This document shows, piece by piece, positions 25,578-35,222 of a stretch of DNA of 64,000 nt (its first letter is position 1; each line of letters opens with the position of its first letter). A program made the position numbers and the translations under genes. Where the stretch lies: contig CAZECN010000001.1 of NCBI GenBank assembly GCA_964510575.1, forward strand, positions 1-64,000, read 5' to 3'. A model generated the notes under the pieces. That model did not search any database. It was given only the letters and a program-made list of their open reading frames with translations, and was not told the DNA's origin. Origin of the DNA: CALKYB01 sp964510575 (GTDB lineage Bacteria > Bdellovibrionota_C > UBA2361 > SZUA-149 > CALKYB01).

Positions 25578-26207
25578 TTAGCTTTTTTTAGCCACAGCCT
25601 TAACTACTGCTTTACCATTCTTCATAACAATTTTGTAGCTTAGTTTTTTTACCCCCTTTTTTTTCAGGGCCTGAGCTTGATTCACCAAACTTTTCTTAAA
25701 TGAGCCGTAGTTCAGGTCTCCGGCGTTACCACCAGATTTTTTGATAGCTTTTTCATAACTATCAAAAAGCTGCTGAAAGCCCTTTTCTGCAGCGCCTGCC
25801 TGAGTATTGGCTTTGGCGGCCTCTGCCAGCTCCTTTTCCCGTAATTCAGCCTTGAAAACATCTCTTTGGTATCGTCCCTCTTCCCTGGCTTTTAAAGTTC
25901 TAACCCAATAAGTTTCATAGGTTTGTAGGCGCGTAACAAGTTGGCGCAGCCTGAAGGTATGGGATGAGTGTTTAAAGGGGGCTGCAAGTAGAGCTCTCTT
26001 CATTTTTGTTACTTCTTTGTGCTCTTTGTCTGGAGCTATAGTAATTATGTCGATGAAGTATTGCTCATAAATTATGCGCAACTCCTCAACCCGCCTTTCA
26101 AAAAGATCGATTTGGAGATCCAGTTTTCGCCTGTTCTCAGCACCTGATCTCAGACCTTTTGGCTCTGCCCTTTTTTTCTTCTTGTCGGTCTCGCCTTTCT
26201 TGGCCAT
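25578..26207 (-). CDS. MXAN_5187 C-terminal-domain-like coiled-coil protein
   Basis: A 209-aa basic protein. After a Lys-rich start, residues 28-120 form a helical domain (LDLQIDLFERRVEELRIIYE, QYFIDIITIAPDKEHKEVTK, RLRQLVTRLQTYETYWVRTL, AREEGRYQRDVFKAEL). This matches the conserved domain first named from the C terminus of Myxococcus MXAN_5187, in particular the E-L-R-x-x-Y-E-Q-Y-F and Y-x-x-Y-W motifs. The C terminus (KLSYKIVMKNGKAVVKAV) is a short beta segment also seen in the family. The function is unknown; the domain occurs mainly in deltaproteobacteria-related phyla. TTTTTTA-rich sequence surrounds the stop. Confidence 0.7.
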   Translation of the reverse strand: MAKKGETDKKKKRAEPKGLRSGAENRRKLDLQIDLFERRVEELRIIYEQYFIDIITIAPDKEHKEVTKMKRALLAAPFKHSSHTFRLRQLVTRLQTYETYWVRTLKAREEGRYQRDVFKAELREKELAEAAKANTQAGAAEKGFQQLFDSYEKAIKKSGGNAGDLNYGSFKKSLVNQAQALKKKGVKKLSYKIVMKNGKAVVKAVAKKS

Positions 26208-26671
26208 CAGGTGTGTCCAGCTTTACAATTATTGTTTTCAGCAATCAAAGAAACGAGGGGTTTTGCTTCGCTAGTCAAAAACAAAGCTTCTCCTCAGATA
26301 AATTATGATGAGATTGCTCTAGCTTTCGGTCTGTACTTTTTTCTAGGAATTCAGGCTGGAGGCCCTACCATCTTTATTGGTCGTAATAGGGGAATCTTAA
26401 AGAACATGTTTTAGGCTTGATTTAGGTAAGTTTTTAGTTAAGAGCCAGAGGAACGAGTTGTGAATTAGGATATAGTTCAATAACTACAGGGGGTTAATTG
26501 CAACAGTGAAAGAAATTCAAATTTTGCAGTTTTTTGACTAATTCATTGATTGATTGTAAACAGGCGACGGGCAATCTGTGGAGTATTCATTCAACAGTTG
26601 ATGGCCCCTAAGTTTAATTGTTTAACGGATTAGGCCTTTCAATGGCCTGTCAGCGTTTAGATCACCTAATT
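26208..26671. other. Intergenic gap upstream of glmU
   Basis: About 460 bp between the divergent MXAN_5187-like gene and glmU. A plus-strand frame of 67 codons (26211-26414) starts with GTG without a ribosome site and is not supported. The rest is AT-rich and presumably holds the divergent promoters. I see no repeat or RNA. Confidence 0.4.
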
Positions 26672-28033
26672 ATGAAGATTCAAGCTATAGTTCTGGCTGC
26701 GGGTATGGGAACCAGAATGAAATCCTCCCTACCAAAAGTTCTGCATAGAGTTTGTGGGCAGTCGCTTGTTGAAAGAACGATTCGAGCCCTTAATGAAGCG
26801 GGCGTTGCAAAAACCACCGTTGTGGTCGGCTCTGGGCGTGAGCAAGTTGAACAGGAGCTTTCCAAAATTGGTATCGACGGAGTAGACACCGCTGTTCAGA
26901 AGTCTCAGAATGGAACTGGTGATGCTGCTAAAGCCGCCCTTCCAAACCTTACGGAGGAAATAGCTGCAATCCTTCCTGGGGACATCCCTCTTCTTTCGGC
27001 TGACGTTTTGAAAACAGCTGTAGATTCGATTAAGCCTGAAACCCCGCTTTTGTTTGTGAGCTTCAAAGCTGAAAACCCCAAGGGTTTTGGAAGAGTTATT
27101 CGGGATAGCAATGGTTCAGTGGTGTCAATTTGTGAAGAGAAAGACTGTAACGATGAGCAGCGAAAAATAGATGAGGTTAACGCAGGAATTTATTTTTGCT
27201 CTAAGAGTTTTCTGGAAGAGTCACTTAATTCACTAAATACTGACAATGCTCAAGGAGAATACTACCTAACCGATATAGTTAGTTATGCCTGTGAAAAGGG
27301 CCTAGCTGTAGAGGCTATTTGTGTAGAACCAGCCATAGCTCTTCAGGGGGCTAACTCTAGAAAAGACTTAAGTGCCCTAGAAATAGTGAGGCGTAGCCAA
27401 ATAGCTGAAACGCTGATGGATAATGGGGTAACACTGGAAGACCCAGCTCAGACTTATGTAGATGAAGGCGTAAAAGTTGGTAAAGACAGTTGGCTTGGTG
27501 CTGGAACTCGCCTTAAAGGTAATACAGTTTTGGCAGACAATGTGGTGGTTGAGGGAAACTCAATCATAGAAAATTGCACAATTGGGTCCGGTAGCCACAT
27601 CAAAATTTCATCAAGTCTTGAAGATTCAGAAGTCGGCAAGAACACGGCTATTGGTCCCTGTGCTCACTTGAGGCCAGGAAGTAAGATCGGCAACAACTGT
27701 AAGGTTGGAAACTTTGTGGAAACTAAAAAGTCAGTTTTGCATGATGGTGTAAAAGCTGGACATCTTAGTTACCTTGGAGATGCTGAAATTTTTCCTGAAG
27801 CTAACATAGGTGCTGGGACAATAACTTGTAACTATGACGGAACGAATAAGCACAAGACTCAGATTGGTGAGAAAGCTTTTATTGGCAGCAATACCTGTTT
27901 GGTTGCTCCAGTTGAAGTTGGAGACAATGCCTATATAGGTGCTGGTTCTACCATTACTAAGAAAGTACCTGATCGTGCTCTTGGCCTAGGAAGGTCAAGA
28001 CAAACGAACAAGGAAGGTTGGAACAAGGATTAG
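26672..28033 (+). CDS. glmU: Bifunctional UDP-GlcNAc pyrophosphorylase / GlcN-1-P acetyltransferase
   Basis: From ATG 26672 the product is 453 aa, the normal GlmU length. The N-terminal uridyltransferase domain starts MKIQAIVLAAGMGTRMKSS and has GTGDAAKAALP and ILPGDIPLLSADVL. The C-terminal left-handed beta-helix (about 250-450) carries the acetyltransferase site (HLRPGSKIG, NFVETKKSVL, GHLSYLGDAEIF, GAGTITCNYDGTNKHKT). It makes UDP-GlcNAc for peptidoglycan and lipid A. Upstream in-frame starts at 26618 and 26642 would add non-conserved residues. glmS follows after 43 bp. Confidence 0.96.
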   Translation: MKIQAIVLAAGMGTRMKSSLPKVLHRVCGQSLVERTIRALNEAGVAKTTVVVGSGREQVEQELSKIGIDGVDTAVQKSQNGTGDAAKAALPNLTEEIAAILPGDIPLLSADVLKTAVDSIKPETPLLFVSFKAENPKGFGRVIRDSNGSVVSICEEKDCNDEQRKIDEVNAGIYFCSKSFLEESLNSLNTDNAQGEYYLTDIVSYACEKGLAVEAICVEPAIALQGANSRKDLSALEIVRRSQIAETLMDNGVTLEDPAQTYVDEGVKVGKDSWLGAGTRLKGNTVLADNVVVEGNSIIENCTIGSGSHIKISSSLEDSEVGKNTAIGPCAHLRPGSKIGNNCKVGNFVETKKSVLHDGVKAGHLSYLGDAEIFPEANIGAGTITCNYDGTNKHKTQIGEKAFIGSNTCLVAPVEVGDNAYIGAGSTITKKVPDRALGLGRSRQTNKEGWNKD

Positions 28034-28076
28034 AGTTTTAAATCTGTATTACTGAAAGAATAAGGAAAACTGAAAA

Positions 28077-29936
28077 GTGTGTGGAATAGTTGGATACCTA
28101 GGACCTAAAAAAGCAGTACCTATTTTGGTTAATGGCCTCGAGAAACTTGAGTATAGGGGTTATGACTCTTCAGGGGTTGCTACTATTGGCACAGGAAGCT
28201 TTGAAGTTTTTCGAAGCGAAGGGAAACTTGAAAACCTTAAGAATGTTCTTCGTGAGAACGAGAAGCTTAACGGAGAGGTTGGTGAGGATGCTGGTGTAAC
28301 AACAATTGGCATCGGACACACCCGCTGGGCAACTCATGGTAAGCCTTCAGAGACAAATGCTCATCCACACGTTGCTGGAGATATTTGCGTCGTTCATAAC
28401 GGTATTATCGAAAATTTTAGTATTCTTCGTGAAAAACTAGAAAAGGAAGGCTGTTCAATAGTCTCTGAGACTGACTCTGAAATTGCAGCTCACCTAATCA
28501 ACGCTCACCTGCAGGAAAAGGGAGACCTTTTCCAAGCTGTTAAAGCTGCCATTGCTGAGCTGGAAGGAAGTTACGCTCTGGTAGTGATGTCCCTTAAGGA
28601 TCCTAACAAGCTAATCGTTGCCAAGAATGCTACTCCGGTAATTCTTGGAGTCTCCGAAGGAGAGGCTTATGTTGCCAGTGATATTCCAGCGATTCTTGAT
28701 TACACGCGTAAAGTGATAATCCTTGAAGACGGAGATCTCGCTGAAGTTACTTTGGATGATATTAAAGTTGAGTTCAATGGCACAGAGACCAAGAGAGAAG
28801 TTACCAATATCTCTTGGGATCCGATTACTGCTGAGAAAGGTGGCTTTAAGCATTTCATGCTTAAAGAAATATACGAGCAGCCACAGACAGTAGCCGAGAC
28901 TTTTGGAGGTCGAATTGACAAGCATACAGGGAAAGTTACCCTGACAGATGTCAATATTAGCGACGAAGACTTTAAGAAAATCAACCGAATCTCCGCTGTG
29001 GCTTGCGGAACTGCCTGGCATGCAGCTTTGGTAATGAAGTTCTATATTGAGAAGTACGCCGGTATTCCTGTCGAAGTTGATTACGGCTCAGAGTATCGCT
29101 ATCGACCACAGTTAGGTGACGAAAACACTTTGTTTATCGCAGTTAGTCAATCTGGCGAAACAGCTGACACTCTTGGTTCTTTGAATTTAGCGAATGAGTC
29201 GGGGTGTAAAACACTAGCTATCTGTAATGTTGTTTCCTCTTCAATCGCTAGAAAGGCTGGAAATGTTTTATACACTCATGCCGGTCCTGAAATCAGTGTA
29301 GCTTCGACTAAAGCTTTTACAGCTCAGGTTACAGCAGCTTTTGTCCTGGCGCTTAGAATGGGACAGGCCAGAGGCACGATTACTGAAGAAGAGTCCAAGC
29401 AGGCTATTGAAGAGCTGGTTCATTTACCTGCGCACATTACCAAGGCGATTGAGTTCGATAAGGAGCTTGAGAAAGTTGGTAGAAAATACGGAAAAGCTGA
29501 GCATTTCATGTTCCTCGGAAGAGGGTCACTTTATCCTATCGCCCTTGAAGGAGCTTTGAAGCTTAAGGAAATTTCGTATCTTCACGCAGAGGGATACCCT
29601 GCGGGAGAGATGAAACATGGACCAATTTCTCTTATCACTGAGGAAACTCCTGTTTTGGTTGTATTTGGACATGACGGAGTTAACTATGAGAAGGCAATGT
29701 CTAACCTTAAAGAAGTAGAGTCTCGTGGTGGAAGAATTATTGCTATTACGGACTATGCTGAGCCAGTGCTCAAAGACCTTGCATGGGAAACTATCGAAGT
29801 TGGAAAAGTTCCAGCTTCAATGCTACCTATCGTGTTGACTATACCTCTTCAGCTTTTTGCCTACCATGTCGCAGTCTATAAAGGGACAGATGTGGATCAA
29901 CCAAGAAACTTGGCTAAAAGCGTAACAGTAGAATAG
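28077..29936 (+). CDS. glmS: Glutamine-fructose-6-phosphate aminotransferase
   Basis: A 619-aa enzyme starting at GTG 28077 so that Cys2, the glutaminase nucleophile, follows the initiator Met (MCGIVGYLGPKKAV). The GATase II domain has GHTRWATHGKPSETNAHPH and VVHNGIIENF. Two SIS domains follow (VACGTAWHAALVMKFYIE, AVSQSGETADTLGSL, TKAFTAQVTA, FLGRGSLYPIALEGALKLKE, AEGYPAGEMKHGPI). The C terminus is the classic LAKSVTVE. It makes glucosamine-6-phosphate, two steps before GlmU. No glmS ribozyme-like leader is apparent in the 43-bp gap after glmU. Confidence 0.97.
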   Translation: MCGIVGYLGPKKAVPILVNGLEKLEYRGYDSSGVATIGTGSFEVFRSEGKLENLKNVLRENEKLNGEVGEDAGVTTIGIGHTRWATHGKPSETNAHPHVAGDICVVHNGIIENFSILREKLEKEGCSIVSETDSEIAAHLINAHLQEKGDLFQAVKAAIAELEGSYALVVMSLKDPNKLIVAKNATPVILGVSEGEAYVASDIPAILDYTRKVIILEDGDLAEVTLDDIKVEFNGTETKREVTNISWDPITAEKGGFKHFMLKEIYEQPQTVAETFGGRIDKHTGKVTLTDVNISDEDFKKINRISAVACGTAWHAALVMKFYIEKYAGIPVEVDYGSEYRYRPQLGDENTLFIAVSQSGETADTLGSLNLANESGCKTLAICNVVSSSIARKAGNVLYTHAGPEISVASTKAFTAQVTAAFVLALRMGQARGTITEEESKQAIEELVHLPAHITKAIEFDKELEKVGRKYGKAEHFMFLGRGSLYPIALEGALKLKEISYLHAEGYPAGEMKHGPISLITEETPVLVVFGHDGVNYEKAMSNLKEVESRGGRIIAITDYAEPVLKDLAWETIEVGKVPASMLPIVLTIPLQLFAYHVAVYKGTDVDQPRNLAKSVTVE

Positions 29937-29946
29937 AGCTTTAGAA

Positions 29947-30330
29947 GTGTCAGAAAATACAAAGAAAAAACCGGTGACTAACATCATTCCTCTCCGTGAC
30001 AGTGGAGATAGAAACGTCAAGAATGTAAGCCCGATCGGAATGAGAGTTTTGGTTCGCTTGCAAAAAGACGACAACCAAACTGATGCCGGACTATACCTCC
30101 CCGAGGGTGCTAAAGAAGAGCAGGCAGAGTCTATTCTTGCTGAAGTAGTCGAAGTTGCTTCGGCTGTGGACGAAGACACTGATGAAGAAGCTAATATCAG
30201 TGGTATTCCGATGGGAGCTACTGTGCTTATCGCCAAGGATGCTGGAGTTAGTGTGCCTTGGGATGATGCTTTGCGGATTGTAGATACGGGTGAAGTATTA
30301 GCCCTAGTCGAAGAATTCCACCTCTCCTAA
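29947..30330 (+). CDS. GroES-like (Cpn10) co-chaperonin homologue
   Basis: A 127-aa protein. After a polar stretch of about 25 residues, the Cpn10 fold is visible: PIGMRVLVRLQKDD (normally 'PLxDRVLVKxxE'), then TDAGLYLPEGAKEEQAESI with the mobile-loop region, AEVVEVASAV, GATVLIAKDAGVSV and RIVDTGEVLALVEE. It is longer and more divergent than housekeeping GroES and no groEL is adjacent, so it is probably a paralogue. It follows glmS by ten bases, starting with GTG. A partner cannot be named. Confidence 0.75.
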   Translation: MSENTKKKPVTNIIPLRDSGDRNVKNVSPIGMRVLVRLQKDDNQTDAGLYLPEGAKEEQAESILAEVVEVASAVDEDTDEEANISGIPMGATVLIAKDAGVSVPWDDALRIVDTGEVLALVEEFHLS

Positions 30331-30344
30331 GGCGCAAGCTTCGG

Positions 30345-30440
30345 CTTTCTCTTCGTTTCCTTCAAACCCTTCGTCAGTGGAGACGTGCACTAGTACGTCT
30401 CCCTCCTCAAGGTTTGAGAGCCTCGATAAGCACAAACTAA
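30345..30440 (+). repeat. Structured downstream repeat, second family, copy A
   Basis: Just after the GroES-like stop. It begins with a UUCG-capped hairpin (AAGC-TTCG-GCTT), then CTCTTCGTTTCCTTC. An outer stem pairs CAAACCCTT with AAGGTTTG, and an inner perfect 8-bp stem is GGAGACGT/ACGTCTCC. It aligns with 38934-39015, where the outer stem bases differ but still pair. It may act as an mRNA 3'-end element. Confidence 0.6.
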
Positions 30441-30459
30441 AAGGCTTAAGCTTGATTGG

Positions 30460-32046
30460 TTAATTTAAAGCTTCCCAACCAATCTGCCAGTTTTCCTTTC
30501 TCATCCATTCGAGCGAAGTTCTAATATCGTTTGGATATAAGCCAGGTGTGAGACTGATCGGAACGCTTGAGTCTCGTTTTTCTAGAGTCTTTAGCCATGT
30601 TTTGTTTTCGATCCCCTTGGAAGTGAAATCCTGATAACTGCTAACTAAAGTTAACTGCATAAAGAAATAGAAACAGCAGAAGATTTGCGCAGACCAATAA
30701 ACTGCAGGTTTGTTCAGATGCTTAGCAAATAGAGCGAGCAACGGTATGATAAAAATACATAAGCCCGGCAGAGCAGTATATTGATACCTTAAGGTTAAAG
30801 AGTTGTGATATCCCCAAGCTGACCGTCCGTAAGTGAGAAGCAGAAAAGCAGCAATCATCCAGATTTGACCAGTGAACCAGAGCGAGAGTGAGCTGTCACC
30901 CGGGCGATACCTTCTAATTAGAATCAACAACGAACCGAGTGAGATATATACTCCTAGGTAAAAGAATAGATTCTCTGGATCTTTAAAATTACTAGTTGGG
31001 TTAAGGAGAGGGGTGTCTTTGGCTGTATCAAAAAACTCTCTTGAATCACCATATAAAAGGCCTGGATAGAGACCAAGGCCTCTAACAACAGTTCCTAGTT
31101 GAGTTCCATAAACCAGATACTTTGCTACTTGTTTATTGGATTGAATTGGTGCAACTACGCCTAAGCCATGACCTTCTGAGCTGCTTTGAGTACCTACGTA
31201 AAGACCAACTGGGATAAGCATGGCTAAAGAAGAAGCAATAGCCAGATTCTTTATTTCCCTAGTGAGAACTCTACCTGCATGAAGATATTCTCTCAGGGCA
31301 ATGCAAAAAATAAACAGGATAACGATGAAGCCGTTACCAAAACATAGTGGTGCCAGGGCAGAGGATGTCATAGACCAAACAAGATTTTTCCCTCTACCAG
31401 TTTGGGTGTATTCCAAGCCATGAAGTACAGCTAAAAAAGTGAATGTAGCTGAAATAAGTAGACATTGCTCGAACGCCCAGTGCAGAGCTTCTGAGTGAAG
31501 GGCACTGAGAAGAAATAGAAAGGCAATGGTTCTTGAGACCTGTTCAATTTGTTTAAAATTTCTACCTAATATCCTTAGTATTTTAAGTAGTAAAACAGAG
31601 TTTAGGGCATGGATGGCCGAAGAAATATATAGAAAGAAACAGTAGTCATCTCCAAACAACTTGAGTTGAAAAAAGTAACTTAGAAAAGAAATTGGGATGA
31701 AGTGTTCGTTGTGTCCAATAAAAGCAGCGCTGATACCGTCGTTTTTAAATCTTTCGATGAGGTGCCATTCATCCCAGAAAAAGAAAAGAGAAGCTTTGTA
31801 AAACACGAGTACTGAGAAGCAATAAAAGAGCAAAGTCATTGCGGTATCGGAAATTTTCTCTTTGAGAAAAAATCTTAGCCAGACAGCTAGAGTTAGCGAA
31901 GCGCAAAGCGCAGTCCAGGACCTTGAAGAAGCTAGATCTAGATTCGTAGCCGAGAGATAGGCTGAGTCGTGAGAGAGAAAAGATAAAAGCCCTAGTATGG
32001 CAAAAGAAATTAAAGTTAGAAGTCTGAAGATAAGAGAGTTAGACAT
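30460..32046 (-). CDS. Large polytopic membrane protein, GT-C-like
   Basis: A 528-aa protein from ATG 32046 (a TTG at 32064 adds six residues) with about eleven predicted helices. The first periplasmic loop carries FFFWDEWHLIERFKNDG and FIGHNEHFIPISFLSYFFQL. An acidic D-E-W motif in the first loop plus a following H-N-E-H motif is typical of GT-C glycosyltransferase-type proteins, where acidic residues bind metal or substrate. The C-terminal soluble region is short (SVPISLTPGLYPNDIRTSLE). No specific family recognised. It lies 88 bp downstream of the FG-GAP protein gene on the same strand. Confidence 0.6.
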   Translation of the reverse strand: MSNSLIFRLLTLISFAILGLLSFLSHDSAYLSATNLDLASSRSWTALCASLTLAVWLRFFLKEKISDTAMTLLFYCFSVLVFYKASLFFFWDEWHLIERFKNDGISAAFIGHNEHFIPISFLSYFFQLKLFGDDYCFFLYISSAIHALNSVLLLKILRILGRNFKQIEQVSRTIAFLFLLSALHSEALHWAFEQCLLISATFTFLAVLHGLEYTQTGRGKNLVWSMTSSALAPLCFGNGFIVILFIFCIALREYLHAGRVLTREIKNLAIASSLAMLIPVGLYVGTQSSSEGHGLGVVAPIQSNKQVAKYLVYGTQLGTVVRGLGLYPGLLYGDSREFFDTAKDTPLLNPTSNFKDPENLFFYLGVYISLGSLLILIRRYRPGDSSLSLWFTGQIWMIAAFLLLTYGRSAWGYHNSLTLRYQYTALPGLCIFIIPLLALFAKHLNKPAVYWSAQIFCCFYFFMQLTLVSSYQDFTSKGIENKTWLKTLEKRDSSVPISLTPGLYPNDIRTSLEWMRKENWQIGWEALN

Positions 32047-32152
32047 TAACAGGGAAGCTTGCAAAGTCAGGGTTACGAAGTTGGGCTACTATAGTCTTTA
32101 CTTTCAGAGAGAGCAAAGAGATACCTTTGGAACTCGACTGTGGATCTAAGGG

Positions 32153-35011
32153 TTAGGGAATTAGGTAGCCCAAGTTTTGCATTACCTCTCTGGAGCCTGT
32201 GCAAAGTGGCCAATCATTAGGAAATCCTCCGTGTTGGATTACTCGGATTTGGGCATCAGAAGATTGTTGGTAGAACCAATATCCTCCAGCGGGTCGATAG
32301 ACGGCTAAGTCCAAAGTTCCATCTCCATCAAAGTCACCTCTGATTGGAAAATCGCCTGGCAGGCCGAATTGAGTAACTTGGAGGGAGTTCAGGCAATCAA
32401 AATTTGTTTGAGAAGGGCAAACAAACCAATGCCCGCTGGATGGTCTGTATACAACGAGATCTGATACACCATCTCCAGTATAGTCCCCAACCATAGGTGA
32501 ATCTCCTGGTAAGCCAAACTGTCGATAGAGGACATCTTCAGGGGCCGTGCTGTTGTTCTTAGAAGATTGTAGAATCCACCAGAAACCATCACTAGGTCTC
32601 CAAACTGCTAGGTCGTCTCGATTGTCGCCATCAAAGTCGGAGGGAACAGGAATATCACCATTAAGTCCCCAGCTAAGTCCAATAGCCCCTTCAGCGCTTC
32701 TTATGCTCCAAAACTCTCCGCTGCTTGGTCTAAATACCGTGGGATCGTCAACGCTATCACCATCTAGGTCTGTGACAATCGGAACATCTCCCAAGACTCC
32801 CCAGCCTTGCACCCTTTGTTCTTCAAGGCCTGATAAGTTGGCAACGAAGGAAGTAAAGGGATCCACTCTACCTCGAAATATTAAGGGGTCAGTGAGCTGA
32901 TCGCCGTTTAAATCAGCACCAATAAAAATATCCAGGTTAGCGAATCCATAAGGAAAAGAACTAACTGAATCGATCGAACTGTTTCTAATAAACCAATGGG
33001 CTTCTTGAAAATCTCCACCGCCTCTTACTACGGCAATGTCAGTTTTTAGGTCACCATCAAAATCACAAGGAGCACGAGGAGCTATTTCAGGAGCTGGGGG
33101 CAAGGCAATTGCTCGAACCTCAACCTCAACGTCTGAATAAAAGTAGCTGGTATTTACCCCATCTCCAATTACGGCGTAAATATAGTAGTCACCTTCAGGA
33201 ACCTCTTCCGCGTTCCACTGGAAACTAGAAGCTCCATTTGATAGCCCTTCGATAGAGCCAATTGAGACCCCGTTAAAACCTTCTCTGTCAGTGTCGTAGA
33301 AAAATTCTACTTCCATTGTTTGAGACTCTGGATCATTTAGTTCGAAAGTAATTTGATAAGACCTGTCTTCAGAAGTGATGTTTTCTGCATAGAGGCCAGC
33401 CCAGTCGATTGCGAATGGAGTAATATCTCCAGCTTCTAAGGGGTCAAAACGAACCAAATCGATGCTTTCCATCTGAGTCCAAGGGATTCCTGATTCAAAA
33501 GACTCTGGATCCCAAAGATCGATGCAAAAATCCACAAAACCATTTTCGTAGTCAGGAAAAGTTTGAGAGCGTTCGATAAGCTCATGAGCTTTAGTACTAC
33601 CAAGTTGTCCATTGCTACGATTCAACCAAACTAAACGAGCTACCCAACCTGCTCGATTCAATTCAACAGGGTCGCCGTCCCTTACTAATTCGACCGGATC
33701 GACCTGCATGCTGTAACAGAAATATCGATACTTATTTGGGTCAATTGGTTTATCAGTTGGAACTGAAAAATGGACTTGAGTATCGACAGTGCCGAGGTCT
33801 CTATCAAAATCAGTTTTAGCCTGAAAAGTTCCATTTTCAATTTTAGGATCATGAAACCCTCGAAAGAGAGAGTCTTGTAAACTACCATCAGGGTTAAACA
33901 CATTAACTAGGTCGCTGAAGCTACTCATGTCCCAAGGATCACCTCGCTCTGAGTTAGCGTATTCTTCGCCACCCATTCTTGAAGGTGATTTGAATTTAAT
34001 GGTGGGCTTTCCGTTGATTACTATCGGTCCAATATAATTACTTTGTGAAATAGTACTTGGACCTTCAAAACTGTCGTTTTCAAGTTGAGCGTAAAAATAG
34101 TAACTGCCCGGAGGAAGAATACCAGACTTTATCGAGAAGTCCCCGCTACCAGTAATTAAGCCTCTCTGGATTATATCTCCATCATAGCCTGAGGAGTTTT
34201 GGTCCACGTAAATTACAACATTGTTTCCTGTGGAGTTAGGTAACTCTCCAGTGGTAGACCAGCTTAGGTTTATTGAAGGAGAAGTGTTTGGATCTATAAT
34301 TCTAAACCAGTCGTAAGCTATTGAACCGCCTGCGGGCTGAATTAAGGTTGTAAAAAGAGAAAGCCCTCTAACTTCCCCAGCCCAAGGGTGATCAAGTGGA
34401 GCTGAGGCTTTCAAGTCATTGGTCTTAATACTGAGAGTGTTGGGAGAGTTAGGAAAGAATGTATTTAATCCAGTGAGTTGAAAACCATCAAAAAATTCAC
34501 TTCCCAAAAAGGCAAAGCTATTATCGAGGGACCATAGAACAGCGTATTGACTAGGATTTGAGGTAGAATTTCTAAAAGACAGTAGGCTATATTTGTCGGC
34601 GTTTAGAGGGAGATGGGCCCCAAGGCGACCGCAATTTTCTCTGTAGGCTAGTTGAGAGCCTAAGGTTGGTACCGGCATTATACCAACAATCGGTTGTCCA
34701 ATTTCTGGGTGAGTTCCATTCCAAATGCCGGCGGAGATAGTTTCCGGTTCGAAGTGCCAACCGTCGAAACCAATATCACAGGTATCGTTAAAATTTTTCC
34801 CTTGGCCCCAGACATCAGTAAAAAAATCTTCAGCATCAGGCAGTTCAAGATTGGAGGGGCCTGATAGTGCAATCGACTGTGCCAATGAGAGGCGTGGGAG
34901 CGTTATTGAGAATAGAAGGGCAAATACAGCAAAAATCGAGAGTCTGATCGTAGAGAAGCCTTCGATCTTTAGTTTTCTTTGCGGTAATTTGGGAGCTTCA
35001 TGGTTGAGCAC
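32153..35011 (-). CDS. Secreted FG-GAP/VCBS repeat protein
   Basis: A 952-aa exported protein. A hydrophobic signal segment (about residues 23-44, ending LSLAQS) is followed by a region of about 600 residues with beta-rich, fibronectin/carbohydrate-binding-like features (SYYFYAQLENDSFEGPS, GDYYIYAVIGDGVNTSYF). From about residue 650 at least six FG-GAP-type repeats follow: DFDGDLKTDIAVVR, DLNGDQLTDPLIFR, DLDGDSVDDPTVFRPSSG, DFDGDNRDDLAVWRPSDG, DYTGDGVSDLVVYRPSSG and DFDGDGTLDLAVYRPAGG. These Asp-rich loops bind Ca2+ in integrin-like beta-propellers. The start is GTG with no clear ribosome site. It is probably a surface or adhesion protein. Confidence 0.85.
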   Translation of the reverse strand: MLNHEAPKLPQRKLKIEGFSTIRLSIFAVFALLFSITLPRLSLAQSIALSGPSNLELPDAEDFFTDVWGQGKNFNDTCDIGFDGWHFEPETISAGIWNGTHPEIGQPIVGIMPVPTLGSQLAYRENCGRLGAHLPLNADKYSLLSFRNSTSNPSQYAVLWSLDNSFAFLGSEFFDGFQLTGLNTFFPNSPNTLSIKTNDLKASAPLDHPWAGEVRGLSLFTTLIQPAGGSIAYDWFRIIDPNTSPSINLSWSTTGELPNSTGNNVVIYVDQNSSGYDGDIIQRGLITGSGDFSIKSGILPPGSYYFYAQLENDSFEGPSTISQSNYIGPIVINGKPTIKFKSPSRMGGEEYANSERGDPWDMSSFSDLVNVFNPDGSLQDSLFRGFHDPKIENGTFQAKTDFDRDLGTVDTQVHFSVPTDKPIDPNKYRYFCYSMQVDPVELVRDGDPVELNRAGWVARLVWLNRSNGQLGSTKAHELIERSQTFPDYENGFVDFCIDLWDPESFESGIPWTQMESIDLVRFDPLEAGDITPFAIDWAGLYAENITSEDRSYQITFELNDPESQTMEVEFFYDTDREGFNGVSIGSIEGLSNGASSFQWNAEEVPEGDYYIYAVIGDGVNTSYFYSDVEVEVRAIALPPAPEIAPRAPCDFDGDLKTDIAVVRGGGDFQEAHWFIRNSSIDSVSSFPYGFANLDIFIGADLNGDQLTDPLIFRGRVDPFTSFVANLSGLEEQRVQGWGVLGDVPIVTDLDGDSVDDPTVFRPSSGEFWSIRSAEGAIGLSWGLNGDIPVPSDFDGDNRDDLAVWRPSDGFWWILQSSKNNSTAPEDVLYRQFGLPGDSPMVGDYTGDGVSDLVVYRPSSGHWFVCPSQTNFDCLNSLQVTQFGLPGDFPIRGDFDGDGTLDLAVYRPAGGYWFYQQSSDAQIRVIQHGGFPNDWPLCTGSREVMQNLGYLIP

Positions 35012-35222
35012 TGGTCTGCTAATGTCGGATACTGTTTATAAAAAATTGCAAAAGGGGTTTAACAGGCCATTTCCCTTGAAAAATAGCCAGATCTACAGCA
35101 AAATACTAAGTCCGTCTATTGGTAATTTGTAGTTGTTCGTTTTTAGCAAACTGGCTCAGGGTTAGTTTTTTGTTTTAACATCTTACTGTGGTTACCAACA
35201 TCTTTTCTTGGAAAGAGCGATT

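Noticed and set aside
26211..26414. 67-codon plus-strand frame in the glmU upstream gap
   Set aside because: GTG start overlapping the divergent gene start, no ribosome site and no family resemblance.
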